Below are positions 1 to 10,172 of a stretch of 64,000 nucleotides of DNA, piece by piece. Numbering within the stretch: the stretch's first letter is position 1; each line of letters opens with the position of its first letter. The stretch is taken from assembly GCA_947561395.2 (NCBI GenBank), contig OX387184.1, positions 33,284,766 to 33,348,765 of the forward strand, written 5' to 3'. The notes beneath the pieces are model-generated. The model was not told the origin of the DNA. It ran no database searches and saw only the letters and a program-made list of their open reading frames with translations. A program made the position numbers and the translations under genes. This stretch comes from Buxus sempervirens (lineage: Eukaryota > Streptophyta > Magnoliopsida > Buxales > Buxaceae).

Positions 1-168
1 TTCCATCTGGGACAAGCCCTACAGAAGAAGCAGGCGATGCAACTCACCCAGTACTAGTGATTTGGATGCGGACCCTGAGCATGAGGAGCAGGCTTGTACC
101 CCTTCCCCAGATTCTTTTATGTTGAACAATTGGGAGGAAACTCCCCTTACTTTTGAAGCCGAGTTTGT

Positions 169-671
169 TTGGCAAACAAACATGGCTTCCAAAAAAAAAC
201 TCCATTAGTGGAATGCCCTTTTCCTGAAGGTTATAATGAGCCTTCATCTTTAGGAAAAGATTTTTTAGAAGGCTTTCAAAAAACACAAAAAGATTTTTCA
301 CTTTTTTCTAGAAAAATTAAATTTTTCAAAAAGGTCCAAACCACTTATGAACCATATAAGCAAACGGAATTGGATCAGGTTGAGTATGACTTCGACCTCG
401 AGCTCGACTTTGACTTAATGGGGGTTGAAGAGAGACCGAGGATGAAGAAGACGACCCTCCAAAAGAAATCACATATCAATTGGAGCGTCATGAAAAGGGG
501 GTCCAACCCAATATTGAAGAGACCATATCAATAAACCTAGGGACCGAAGATGACCCGAAAATAGTGAAGATTGGGATATACCTATCTGAAGTACAGCATG
601 ATGAAATGATACGGTTCTTGGCTGAATATGAAGATGTATTTGCATGGTCGTATCGGATATGCCAGGGTTAG
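169..671 (+). pseudogene. Broken N-terminal part of Tat pol: spacer before RT and RT start
   Basis: Two overlapping reading frames (169-534 and about 429-671) together carry an acidic spacer and then the motifs LGTEDDPK and EYEDVFAWSY, which precede RT in Tat elements. The frame changes near 430 and again near 655, where the reading moves into the downstream RT frame, so one continuous polyprotein cannot be made. No protease active site is visible; it would lie upstream of the window. The spacer also aligns with a remnant in Tat2 at 20985-21335 (shared TYE and GT-DDP patterns), which ties the two elements together. No function is expected from this fragment. Confidence 0.75.
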
Positions 672-3478
672 ACACAAACATGGTTGTGCACAGGCTACCA
701 ATTCTACCAGATGTTAAGCCAGTTAAGCAGAAATTGAGAAGGTTGAAACCTGAATGGACATTGAAGGTCAAAGATGAAGTGGTTAAACAATTCCAAGCTG
801 GATTCTTGGCGGTCTCCACGTACCCTGAATGGCTTGCAAATATAGTGCCTGTGCCAAAGAAGGACGGAAAGGTCCGAATGTGTGTAGACTACAGAGACTT
901 GAATAAGGCAAGCCCAAAGGACGATTTTCCACTGCCACACATCGACATCTTGGTGGACAACATTGTTGTACATAGCTTGTTCTCATTCATGGATGGTTTC
1001 TCTAGGTACAATCAAATTAAGATGGCTAAGGAGGATCAAGAGAAAACGGCTTTCATTACACCTTGGGGTACCTTCCATTACACTGTCATGCCATTTGGAC
1101 TTAAAAACACTGAGGCAACCTACCAGCGGACCATGACAGCCTTATTCCATGATATGATCCATAAGGAGATGGAGTTCTATGTGGATGATATGATAGCCAA
1201 ATCATGTGAAGAAGAAGACCACTTGATCAATTTGAAGAAGGTGTTTGACTGGCTCAAGAAAAACAGTCTAAGGCTTAACCCTGCGAAATGCGTCTTTGGG
1301 GCTATATCAGGAAAATTATTGGGCTTTATAGTAAGCAGAAGGGGAATTGAGATTGGACCAGCTAAAGCTAAAGCAATCATTGAAATGCTATCACCTAAAA
1401 TGGAGAATGAAGTTCGTGGTTTTCTTGGAAGAATTCAGTACAGAAGCCGGTTCATAGCACAACTCACCGTTATCTGTGAACCAATTTTCAAGCTTCTAAG
1501 AAAGAATAACCCGATGGTCTGGAATGACGATTGCCAAGAAGCCTTTGACACAATAAAAGAATATTTATTGAACCCACCTGTGCTAGTGCCACCAACTCAA
1601 GGAAGACCATTGATTTTATACTTGTCAGTTTTGGAGACATCAATGGTGTGTGTCTTGGGGCAGCATGACGATACAGGCAAAAAAGAAAGGGCGATTTATT
1701 ACCTAAGCAAGAAATTTATAGAATATGAAGCAAAGTATTCTCCTTTGGAAAAGACCTACTGTGCTTTAATATGGGCAACTCAGAGACTGAGGCATTATTT
1801 CCTTAGTCATTCCACCTTATTGATATCCCGAATGGACCCTTTGAAGTATCTATTTGAAAAACCGGCTTTAACTGGCAGAACGGCAAAGTGGCAGCTCTTA
1901 CTCCCCGAATTTGATCTCACATACATCACTCAGAAGGCCATTAAGGGTCAAGCCATTGCTGATCACTTAGCTGCACCCCCTCTACCAGAATACCAACCTT
2001 TGAAGACTAATTTCCTTGATGAGGCAATCCTATTTACTGAAGAAGAAGAAAGTGAAAGCTCTTGGCAAATGTTCTTTGATGGGGCCACCAATATGAACGA
2101 AAATGGAATAGGGGCAGTTTTGATCAAGCCAGATGGGGCACACATCCCAATCGCAGTGAAATTGAGGTTCCAGTGCACAAAAAATATTGCAGAGTATGAA
2201 GCATGCATAATTGGGTTACAAGCAACCTTAGACCATGAAGTAGAGGAACTTAACGTATATGGAGATTCGAGTCTTATCATCTTCCAAACAACTGGTGAAT
2301 GGAAAACAAAGGATCACAAATTGATCCCCTATCACCAGTATTTAGAAGAAGTAAGCACCAAATTTACTCGAATTTCCTTCAATTATATGCCAAGGGCCAA
2401 AAATCAGTTTGCGGATGCTCTAGCAACATTGGCTTCAATGGTCAGTATGCCAGAAGGTGTTGATATTAGACCACTGGAAATTGAAGTCAGAGATGAACCA
2501 GCTTATTGCCTTGTTCTAGAAGAAACCCTAGAAGAAGAAGTACCATGGTTTCAAGATATTAAGAACTTCCTAAATGATCGGAGTCTGCCAGAAAACGTCA
2601 CTTCTACTGAGAAAAGAACAATACAGAGATTGGCAGGTCAGTTTTTACTAAGTGGTGGGCAGTTGTACAAAAGATCACACAATGATATCCTGCTCAGATG
2701 TGTTGCCAAGACCGAGTCAGAAATGTTAGTTGAAACTGTACATGGAGGAGTTTGTGGACCCCATATGAACGGGCACATGTTTACCAAGAAGATTCTACGA
2801 TTGGGATATTACTGGTCGACAATGGAGCACGATTGCTATATACATGTCAAAAGGTGTCATTTATGCCAAGTGTGTGCTGATAATAAGAATGCACCCCCAA
2901 GTGAATTGCACAACATGACATCTCCATGGCCCTTCTCCATGTGGGGTATAGACGTCATTGGAATGATCTCTCCAAAGGCATCAAATGGACACAGATTTAT
3001 ACTTGTAGCAATTGATTACTTCACCAAGTGGGTAGAAGTAGCTTCCTATGCAAACATCACAAGTAGCCACGTTCTTAAGTTTTTGAAGCACGACATCATT
3101 TGTCGCTATGGTTTGCCAAGTGCCATAGTATCAGACAATCCTTCAAATATCAAGAACAAAGATATGAAGAAAATGTGTGAACAGTTTCAGATTACCCATC
3201 ACAAGTCAGCTCCTTACAGACCAAAGATGAATGGGGCAGTGGAAGAAACGAATAAGAATATAAAGAAGATTATTCAGAAGATGGTAGTGAGTATCAAAGA
3301 TTGGCATGAAATGCTACCACTTGCGCTACCCGCCTACAGAACCTCAATCCGGACTTCTACTGGGGCAACCCCGTACTCCTTGGTCTATGGGATGAAAGCG
3401 GTTTTACCAGTGGAAGTGGAAATCCCTTCATTAAGAGTGCTAATGGAAGCTAAATTAGAAGAAGCTGAATGGATATAG
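644..3478 (+). pseudogene. pol: Tat-type pol core: reverse transcriptase, two RNase H domains, integrase
   Basis: A 944-codon open frame covers most of pol. RT occupies about residues 20-270, with the catalytic YVDD at 179-182 and the first Asp at 117 in FSFMDG. A Gypsy RNase H follows at about 300-440. A second RNase H starts near 475 and keeps four acidic residues (D479, E517, D541, D591); this duplicated archaeal-type domain marks the Tat lineage. Integrase has the zinc-binding H700, H707, C738, C741 and the catalytic D770, D831, E867 in exact D,D(35)E spacing. The usual SDNGTNF motif reads SDNPSNI. The frame closes at a TAG just before the integrase tail, and a frameshift lies upstream near 655, so the locus is not a functional polyprotein even though the catalytic residues survive. 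Confidence 0.92.
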
Positions 3479-3485
3479 TCAAGAC

Positions 3486-3794
3486 ATGATCAAACTCAAT
3501 TTGATAGAGGAAAAGCGTTTAAAAGTGCTTTTTCATGGCCAATTGTATCAGAAGAGAATGGCCAGGGCTTACAATAAGAAGGTGAAGCCCAGAACTTTCC
3601 AAGAAAGAAATTTAATATTGAAGAAAATTTTACCCTTTTTGGAAGACCCTCGTGGAAAATTCAAACCAAATTGGGAAGGGCCTTACGTTGTCAAAAAGGT
3701 CCTATCAGGAGGTGCTCTCATCTTAACAGAAATGGATGGGAAAGATTTTCCTGAGCCAATTAACTCTGATGCAGTAAAGAGATATTTTCCTTGA
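3486..3794 (+). pseudogene. C-terminal tail of Tat integrase, frame-separated from the pol core
   Basis: The 102-codon frame begins in the conserved region LNLIEEKRL, continues through a basic stretch and ends with the GPY/F-type module around PNWEGPYVV. This is the normal end of Tat integrase, which helps bind DNA and host chromatin. It is in another frame from 644-3478, apparently because of one extra A near 3490, and the core frame ends in a TAG ten bases earlier. Two separate lesions therefore split this tail from the catalytic core. The first ATG is only the first one available in the frame, not a biological start. Confidence 0.85.
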
Positions 3795-5868
3795 ATGAAT
3801 ATTACTAGGAAATGATCTGAGGCCATATTTCTATATTTCCCAAAATTTTCATCCCTAGTCGAGCCAATTTGAGCATGTTCGTCTTCTTTGATAAACCTAA
3901 ATTGGACTTACAGTCTTATACTAGGGCAAAGCCAATAGGGGCAAAAAGAAAAAAAAAAGAGAAGAAAAATAGTGGCAAATGAAAGCCAAATACAAAAAAG
4001 GGGAATGGGGTCAAGTTCATCATGACTGTAAGTCCGGTTAACCTATTTTCACACTTAGAAAATTTTGAGCCTTTAATACCTTTTCTTTCATAAACCGAGC
4101 TTAGCCTTTGTTTCGTCCTATTCTTAAGTCCTCGGTGATTTTAGTATATTCATTCAACTTTCAGAGTAAGATTGGTGATGACGGAATGCAAAGGCCGGCC
4201 TTAGTGAAAACCGTAATTGGCCCTAAGGGCAATATTGGCAAAAAAAGAAAAAAGAAAAAAAAAGAAGAAAAGAAAGAAGAATAAAGGGTTGAGTTGATCA
4301 TGTAGTCCAAGTTTGAAGTCAGCACGAACACTAGAAATTGAGCAGATTAGCAGGGTCAGTCATGGAGGAAAAGTCATTTGGGGATGATTCTAAAGGTCAC
4401 AGGATAGACAGATTTGGTCTCTCCCTATTGCTTGGCCTACCCTTTTCATTATTCAACCTTATTTTAATTCCTTTAATTATATGTGATTAAGTATTTTGGA
4501 TCAGCTTTAAAAAAAAAACTATACTTTGGCCAGTGAAGATAAATCAAATACTTTTTCATAAAACTTCTGTTTTTACAAGCATCTGAGAATTCTGAGGCCA
4601 ATAATATAAAACCTATTTTTGAATTAAATCTATTGTCTTTCCACTATTGGAGTTTGCTTTGTATAAAGATATGGAGAAAAAGAAAAAAAAGAAAAAAAAG
4701 AAAAAAAGAAAAAAAAAAGAGAAAAAGGAAAAAAGAGGATCATCTCTACTGAGGGGCAAATACTTCTTCAAACAATCAAAACCGGGGCATGCTCAGTGTC
4801 TTTCCTTCTGGGTTTTCATTGGAATGAATTCCAACATCTGGAAGAAGCAATCAACCTTTAGTCTTCGAATTTGAAAGAAAAAAAGGCTTCGAAGCAATGG
4901 CATGTTTTTTTTGTTAAACAAGGGTTTCCAATTCTTCAACCATGAAGAAAGATTTTACTGGGGCAGCAAGAAGGCATTAAAGACAGATCATGGGTTTAAG
5001 GGCATGAGATTAGATCATCAGATTATGGTTCTCAAATCCATCAATCAAGAAGAGGGCATTCACTTGGGCAATTAAAAAGCATAAAGACAGGTTATGTGCA
5101 GTAAGGGCACATACATCGTTATTGAGAGAGCAAGAAGATAAAGAAGCAAAAGCAAGTTGCAGAATATTCAAGCACAGGTTCCGGCATCAAATGACACCCA
5201 GGTATATCAAATAAGAAAATCAATCAGGAAAATTCAAAAAGTGAAAAACATCAAAATCAATTGAGTTTGCAGTGGTCAATTTTAAATCCACATTCTTTTC
5301 AAAATTTGCTTGTCTCATATTTCCTTTCATAGCCACGAGAGCTCCAAGAAATTTGAGATAAGGAAGAGACGCCACCCCATTAGACTTCAAGTAGGGGTTT
5401 CATTGGCTATCTTCGAATCCATGTTTTTATCATTTCTTTGTTTGACCAAAGCAAGTTCAATTAATGAGATGTCTTTCAAATGTGCAATTTTGAGTTGTGT
5501 CTGTTCTTTGCTGGTCATTGGGCTACAACTGCAGGCCACTCAGAAAAATTGTCTTTTCATCATTTTCTACAAACTTTTCAGGAGATTAATGTTTATATTA
5601 GTTGAAAGTTGCAAGGATTGCCACCTTACCCACTTTTGTTTAAAACTTTTGTCTCAAATCTCACTTCATAGCCACGAGTGCTCAGTGAGACTAGAGAGGA
5701 GGATCTGCCCCTTAAGGTTAGGGACTTTTCAGCAAATCTTCCACATAAATTATTTTTCCAAAATCATCCTTTTAATCCTTGCAAATTGCAATTAGTTAGA
5801 CAAAATCTCAAAAAGTGCAATTTGTGGGTCTTTTTACTCTCTGCTGGTAATTGGTTCCAATCACCAGC
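3795..5868 (+). other. Non-coding 3' internal region of Tat1
   Basis: About 2.1 kb lie between the integrase tail and the PPT. It has two A-rich runs (about 3949-3966 and 4676-4733), no convincing coding frame, and many short matches in order to Tat2 between 15785 and about 20700 on the minus strand. It carries the hairpin pair annotated at 5313-5358 and 5659-5690. A long 3' untranslated internal region is common in Tat elements. Confidence 0.8.
5313..5690 (+). other. Pair of hairpins with a shared loop in the Tat1 3' region
   Basis: Hairpin 1 has arms at 5313-5323 and 5348-5358 (10 of 11 paired). Hairpin 2 has arms TCTCACT at 5659-5665 and AGTGAGA at 5684-5690 (perfect). The loops share TCATAGCCACGAG then A or T then GCTC, although the stems are unrelated. 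The same pair occurs in Tat2 at 15972-16003 and 16296-16341. Confidence 0.7.
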
Positions 5869-5882
5869 AAAGAGGGGGCAGC
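5869..5882 (+). other. Polypurine tract of Tat1
   Basis: AAAGAGGGGGCAGC abuts the 3' LTR. It is the expected primer site for plus-strand DNA synthesis. The identical 14 bases occur, inverted, next to the Tat2 LTR at 15771-15784. Confidence 0.88.
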
Positions 5883-5986
5883 TGTAGACACCCCAAATTG
5901 CACTACAAAATGAGAAAATAATGAAAACATGTAATTGGGATTTAAAAACAGGCCAAAAATGCATGAAATTCAACAACTTGAGCGTT

Positions 5987-6091
5987 GCCCGTATTGTCTC
6001 TACGGGCTGGTCGCACCCGGATTTTGTATACGGACACACATTGCCTGTAATGCATATACGGACACCACTTGCCCGTAAATCATTTACGGGC
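5987..6091 (+). repeat. Four CCGTA/TACGG dyads in the Tat1 U3
   Basis: Four imperfect inverted pairs follow one another, the last perfect with arms GCCCGTAAAT and ATTTACGGGC around one C. Equivalent four-dyad arrays occur in both Tat2 LTRs (about 15564-15666 and 28245-28347) and once more outside the LTR at 25318-25421. Confidence 0.75.
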
Positions 6092-6291
6092 GCATTAGAT
6101 TTGTGTGAATTTTATCCTTTCTCGATTTCTGAGATTTATCTTAAGTCCAATATATCTTTAAATGAGCAAATTATCTCTTTTATTCGTTCGAAATATCCTT
6201 GTTGGCCATGGATGGGCATTATCCTTGTATTTAACTCAATCTGAAACTCTATCTTGCCAAACCCTGGACCAACCATGCCCCTGAGATTGCC

Positions 6292-6299
6292 TATAAATA
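6292..6299 (+). promoter_or_regulatory. TATA box of the Tat1 LTR
   Basis: TATAAATA lies about 400 bp into the LTR and is followed by a G/C-rich start region. The same box occurs inverted in the Tat2 LTRs at 15355-15364 and 28036-28045. Confidence 0.75.
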
Positions 6300-6464
6300 G
6301 AGGGCCTCTCCTCAAGCAAGAGGCCACGAAAATTTGAAGTCCAAGGAGCTCCAAGAGAAAAGAGGAATCCCTGCTGCTCTGCTTGCTCAATCCAGGTAAG
6401 TCCCTTTTCCCTTTTATTTTCTGTCTTCAATTCTAGAAATAATAGGATCTTCTCTATTGCTGTA

Positions 6465-6757
6465 GAATAAGGCCATCTTTTGTATTGTATTCCTAAACTT
6501 GTCTCTGAGTACCTCAAGAGTCTCTCTAGCCATAAAACGTGAAGAGAGAGCTAGGGGAAAGGGGAACAGGTGGATCCCTAGAATAGAACCCCATAATCTG
6601 TTTTTCTCCCTTTTTTCTCGAATAAGGCCTTTGATTGTGTTTGTATCACCAAACCTATCTCTAAGTACCTCAAGAATCCTCTCTAGCCGTAAAACGTGAA
6701 GAGAGAGCTAGAGGAAAAGAGAACAGGTGGATCCGTAGGGTAGACCCCCATGTGCTC
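6465..6757 (+). repeat. 155-bp tandem duplication inside the Tat LTR
   Basis: GAATAAGGCC starts at 6465 and again at 6620. Each copy runs through AGTACCTCAAGA, AAAACGTGAAGAGAGAGCTAG and GAACAGGTGGATCC in the same order. Both Tat2 LTRs carry the same duplication, so it predates the two insertions. Confidence 0.8.
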
Positions 6758-7690
6758 TAATCTGTGAGATGTGGCTGCTTTGAATATCCTGATCATGTTT
6801 TAATTGTTTTTATGTTGAATCTGGATTAATCATATGAATCCATGATGTTTATAACATGAGATCCCCACTTTTTGCTAAAATTTGGATTTTCACCACTTTT
6901 GCACCTACAGTACTGTTTTTTGATTTTTGTGATATCAGTCTAGGATCCTAAATCTATCATGATCAATATGATATATCTGGATTCAGAAGCTTGAAAGTAA
7001 CTTCTAGGGTTTCATGATGTGGTTTTTGAGTCCTTTTTTACTTTTGAGAGAAGACCTTACGGTCTAAGTTCTCCCCTTTTGATGTTCTTCATCAACGTGG
7101 GTATTTTTGGTTTTGATTTCTTGATTTAATGTGAAATTTGGGCTATATCTATGTCCTTGATTATTCAAGTTCAATTTTGCAATGTTTTATAAAAATCATA
7201 TTTTTCTAGATTTCTAGAATTTAACTTGAAGCCAAAATTTTTAAGTTTTCACTTTAGATTGGTTTTGTTTGATTTTATCTCAATTTTATTTTGATCATGA
7301 AACCCTAGGAATGGTATAATCATATTTGAAAGTTCTGGATCAATTAGGCTATTCGTATGAAAAAACCATACACTTTTGTTTTTTTTGTGATTTTTCATGA
7401 TTTTTATAGCAAGCCTTTTGTCTTTGAAAAACATGAACAATACCTGGCAACCACCTTGTGTGGATGAATAGGGGTGCCTAACACCTTCCCCTGTTCATAA
7501 CCTAATCCCTTTACCCATCTCTGGTTGTTTTTTTTAGAGGGTTATTTTTACCCTAAATTTGCCTTTTTGTGCTTATTTGATATTTTGGTGTCCATTCACA
7601 CCTAAACAGAATGGTGGCGACTCTGTGTTTTTAACCAATCCCGTGTGATGATCAGGAAGTCATTGAATTGATTTTTTCCCATGTCTCACA

Positions 7691-8771
7691 CTAGGTATCA
7701 AACTCAAGATGGGATTCCTGAAAAAAATCGGGAAAACTGGAAATTTAGGCATGAACTGGAAAGTTGACTTTTTATTGGTTGGGAATTGGGCCTTGGGAGT
7801 ATTTTTATTGGTTCCAAATGGGGGGTAAAACCTTATTTACATGTAAAGACTTAAGTAAATGGAGCAATAAATACACAGGACATTTATTTAAATGTCTTTC
7901 AAGTGAATAAGGGTGCTGTGTAGGAGGCTCAGGCTATTTGGGAAAAGGTTGGAGAAGAAAGGGGATGAAAAACTGTCAAAATTGCATTTTTTTTGTTAGA
8001 GCACCCAGGATCACTCAGGACCGCTTAGGCGGTCTAAGGTCGGTAGTAGCATAAAACAGAACGCCGACTGCCTATCAGTAGGCGGTCAGCAGCGGTCTAA
8101 ACCTTTTGTACTAGCGCCGAGGATTGCCAAGCGCAGAGAGGTCGGTGATCCCCCTGAAATCGACCATACCGTGAACCAAAACTCAATTTCTCGTGTTCTA
8201 ATCAGTTCTAGCATACATATAATATCTCTACTATGCTAAATACATGTAAATAAATCCCAAAATCATGCAACACAATTTATTAACCTCAAGAACACAAAAC
8301 AAACTGAAAAATCGATGCCACCTACCTGGAATCGTGAAACCCACACACACGGCTCCCTCTTTCTTTCTCTCTTCCTCTATCTCTTCTTCTCCTCTGCTTC
8401 TCTTCTCCTCCCTTCTTCTTCTTCTTCTCCGTGCGCCTGCGCCCCTTATCCCTCTTCTCTGCGGCTTTCTTCTAACCGTCACGAACGCAAATGAATGAGA
8501 ACCCTCGGTTCTTCTCATTTCTCGGATATATATATGATACCCACTAAACCCATTAAGTCAGTTCACTAAAATGAACCAAACCAACCAAAACCCAACCTAA
8601 TCAATTTATCCTGCTCACATAAAGTAAACCCACCCAAACCAAGCCAACGCAATTTAGTCTTGATTAAAATTGGATGAAATTAACCTCCTTAAAGCCTTTA
8701 ATCCCATATTTATCCTTGTGTAAAATATTTAACTCTTAATTAACATTTTTGTAAAATTTCAGGGTTTTACA
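7691..8771 (-). mobile_element. Del-like LTR D1, partial, split by Tat1
   Basis: Minus-sense LTR sequence ends at 8771 with GGGTTTTACA, that is, it starts TGTAAAACCC in sense. The stretch 7692-7915 matches, inverted, part of E2 at about 46650-46870. A likely donor reading CAG|GTAGGTGGCATC lies at 8325. The rest of this LTR would lie left of Tat1, outside the window. No coding frame is credible. Confidence 0.75.
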
Positions 8772-10172
8772 TCATTATGCTGATGTGTTGATTTATCAAA
8801 TTCATAGAGTATAACAATAAAGAACAGAAATATAACATTTCAAATATCCAAGCTTGTGTGGAGGATGCTAGGTCTCTATCTCGAAGTTAGGATGGACAAT
8901 GGTCCGTTACCCCAATTGAGATGAACCGCTCACTCTACCCACCAAGACTTAATGGTTAGTTACTCATATCAATACCACATGCACACTTGCATGGAATGCT
9001 CAAGGCTAGCCCGTGGCTTTACCCGAGTCAATCTTGGGCCAAGCCCTCTGTTCATTATATCTCAATGTCATTGGGGTCACTGCCCTCTCATTCAACATCA
9101 ATAACCATGGGCCACTACCCTTTTGTCTCATGGTACAAGTAGCGGGCCAACACCCTCATTGTCATGCAATTCATGTCAAATGTGGGGCCGAAGCCCATCA
9201 TATCATGTGTGGTGTACTCACAATGGTAAGGTCACTCGAGCCTGCTTCGAGCGGCTGAGAATTTGCTCTTGGGTTCTCTTTTTCAAGCAGGTCACTAGAG
9301 CGGTCATGCCTTGGGTCTCTACTTAAAATGGTCGTCCGATGCCACGCTCGAGCGGCTGTTCATGCGACTGGGTTTCTTTGACAGTCACGAAATCCGAACT
9401 TTTGGGATTTGGGGTTTTTCTCAAATCTCACTTGTTTTTGGTGTTTTTTGGGCTCGAAATCACTCCTAGCATGTGGGGAAATCTATTTATGTAATCACTC
9501 CTATTTGTACAAACAAACCATTTCATACATCAAACCCTAACTTCCTTATATTCATACGAAAATGACCGAAATTTGAAATAAGGGTTGGGGTGGTGTTGCT
9601 TACCTTTTGCAATCACCTAAGCAAGCTTCCTAGCTTCTATTGCAAGCCACGAATAGCACTCTTGCTTCCTTTTTGCTCGATTCCCCAAATTTCACCAAGG
9701 AAAACTCCCAAACGAAAATGGTTCCTTAGGGTTCCTTCTTTCTCTTCTTGCAAGCAACACTTCAAATGAGTTTTACAATGGGATGGGGATGTGATGGGGA
9801 GAATGAAATTAAGAGAAGATGAAGAGGAAATGAGAGTGGGAGAGGAGGAGATGAAGAAAAGGGTTTGCTCACAAAGGGCATACGAATGGGGCTTCTTCCT
9901 TGGGTTTCCTTCACTTAAGCAATAATCCACATGGCACTATAATTACAAGTTTTCCATCCTTTCCTCCTACATTTCACAATACCAACACTTAGCTACCTTC
10001 TCACTTAATATCCAACCTTATTCAATAAACTAGAGATTTCTCACCTTCATGGCCTACTGACAAGCCGGGGCTTAGCCACTTTGCTAGCTTCAAGCTTGGG
10101 CTCCTCCAACTTCACCTACACAATACGTTCACTGGTTAGGGTGTGCTAAGGGTATTGGAACGGGGTTTTACA
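8772..10172 (-). mobile_element. LTR-like fragment X, partial, split by D1
   Basis: A minus-sense fragment ends at 10172 with CGGGGTTTTACA, the same terminus type as the other Del-like LTRs, and its interior matches none of them closely. It holds a donor-like AAAAG|GTAAGCAACACC at 9603 and repeated short GGGCC...CCC pairings at about 9028-9200. Its other end lies beyond the window because D1 and Tat1 are inserted in it. Family unknown. Confidence 0.6.

Larger units (their letters stand above)
1..7690 (+). mobile_element. Tat-lineage Ty3/Gypsy retrotransposon Tat1, 3' part (5' end outside window)
   Basis: This is the right-hand part of an LTR retrotransposon on the plus strand: a broken pol, about 2.1 kb of non-coding 3' internal sequence, a PPT and a complete 3' LTR. 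The order RT, Gypsy RNase H, second (archaeal-type) RNase H, integrase is typical of the Tat/Ogre branch of non-chromoviral plant Gypsy elements. The 5' LTR, PBS and gag lie left of the window. The base after the LTR starts CTAGG, the expected right TSD, but its partner cannot be seen. The LTR, PPT and 3' internal sequence match Tat2 at 13974-28451. It is inserted in the minus-sense LTR D1, which resumes at 7691. Confidence 0.93.
5883..7690 (+). mobile_element. 3' LTR of Tat1 (1.81 kb)
   Basis: The LTR begins TGTAGACACCCC after the PPT and ends CCATGTCTCACA. It matches both Tat2 LTRs (13974-15770 and 26654-28451, inverted) along its full length. Landmarks are four CCGTA dyads in U3 (5987-6091), a TATA box at 6292-6299, a likely splice donor CAGGTAAGT near 6394, and an internal tandem duplication of 155 bp period (6465-6757). 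Transcription of the element would start just after the TATA box. Confidence 0.93.

Noticed and set aside
5310..5795. 161-codon frame in the Tat1 3' region
   Set aside because: The homologous Tat2 sequence does not keep the frame and no domain is recognisable; an antisense-type frame at 15942-16211 shares only the DNA.
8265..8498. Frames over the CT-rich tract (both strands)
   Set aside because: Low-complexity serine/leucine or arginine/glutamate runs from a pyrimidine tract present in several LTRs (also 11318-11651, 37494-37742).
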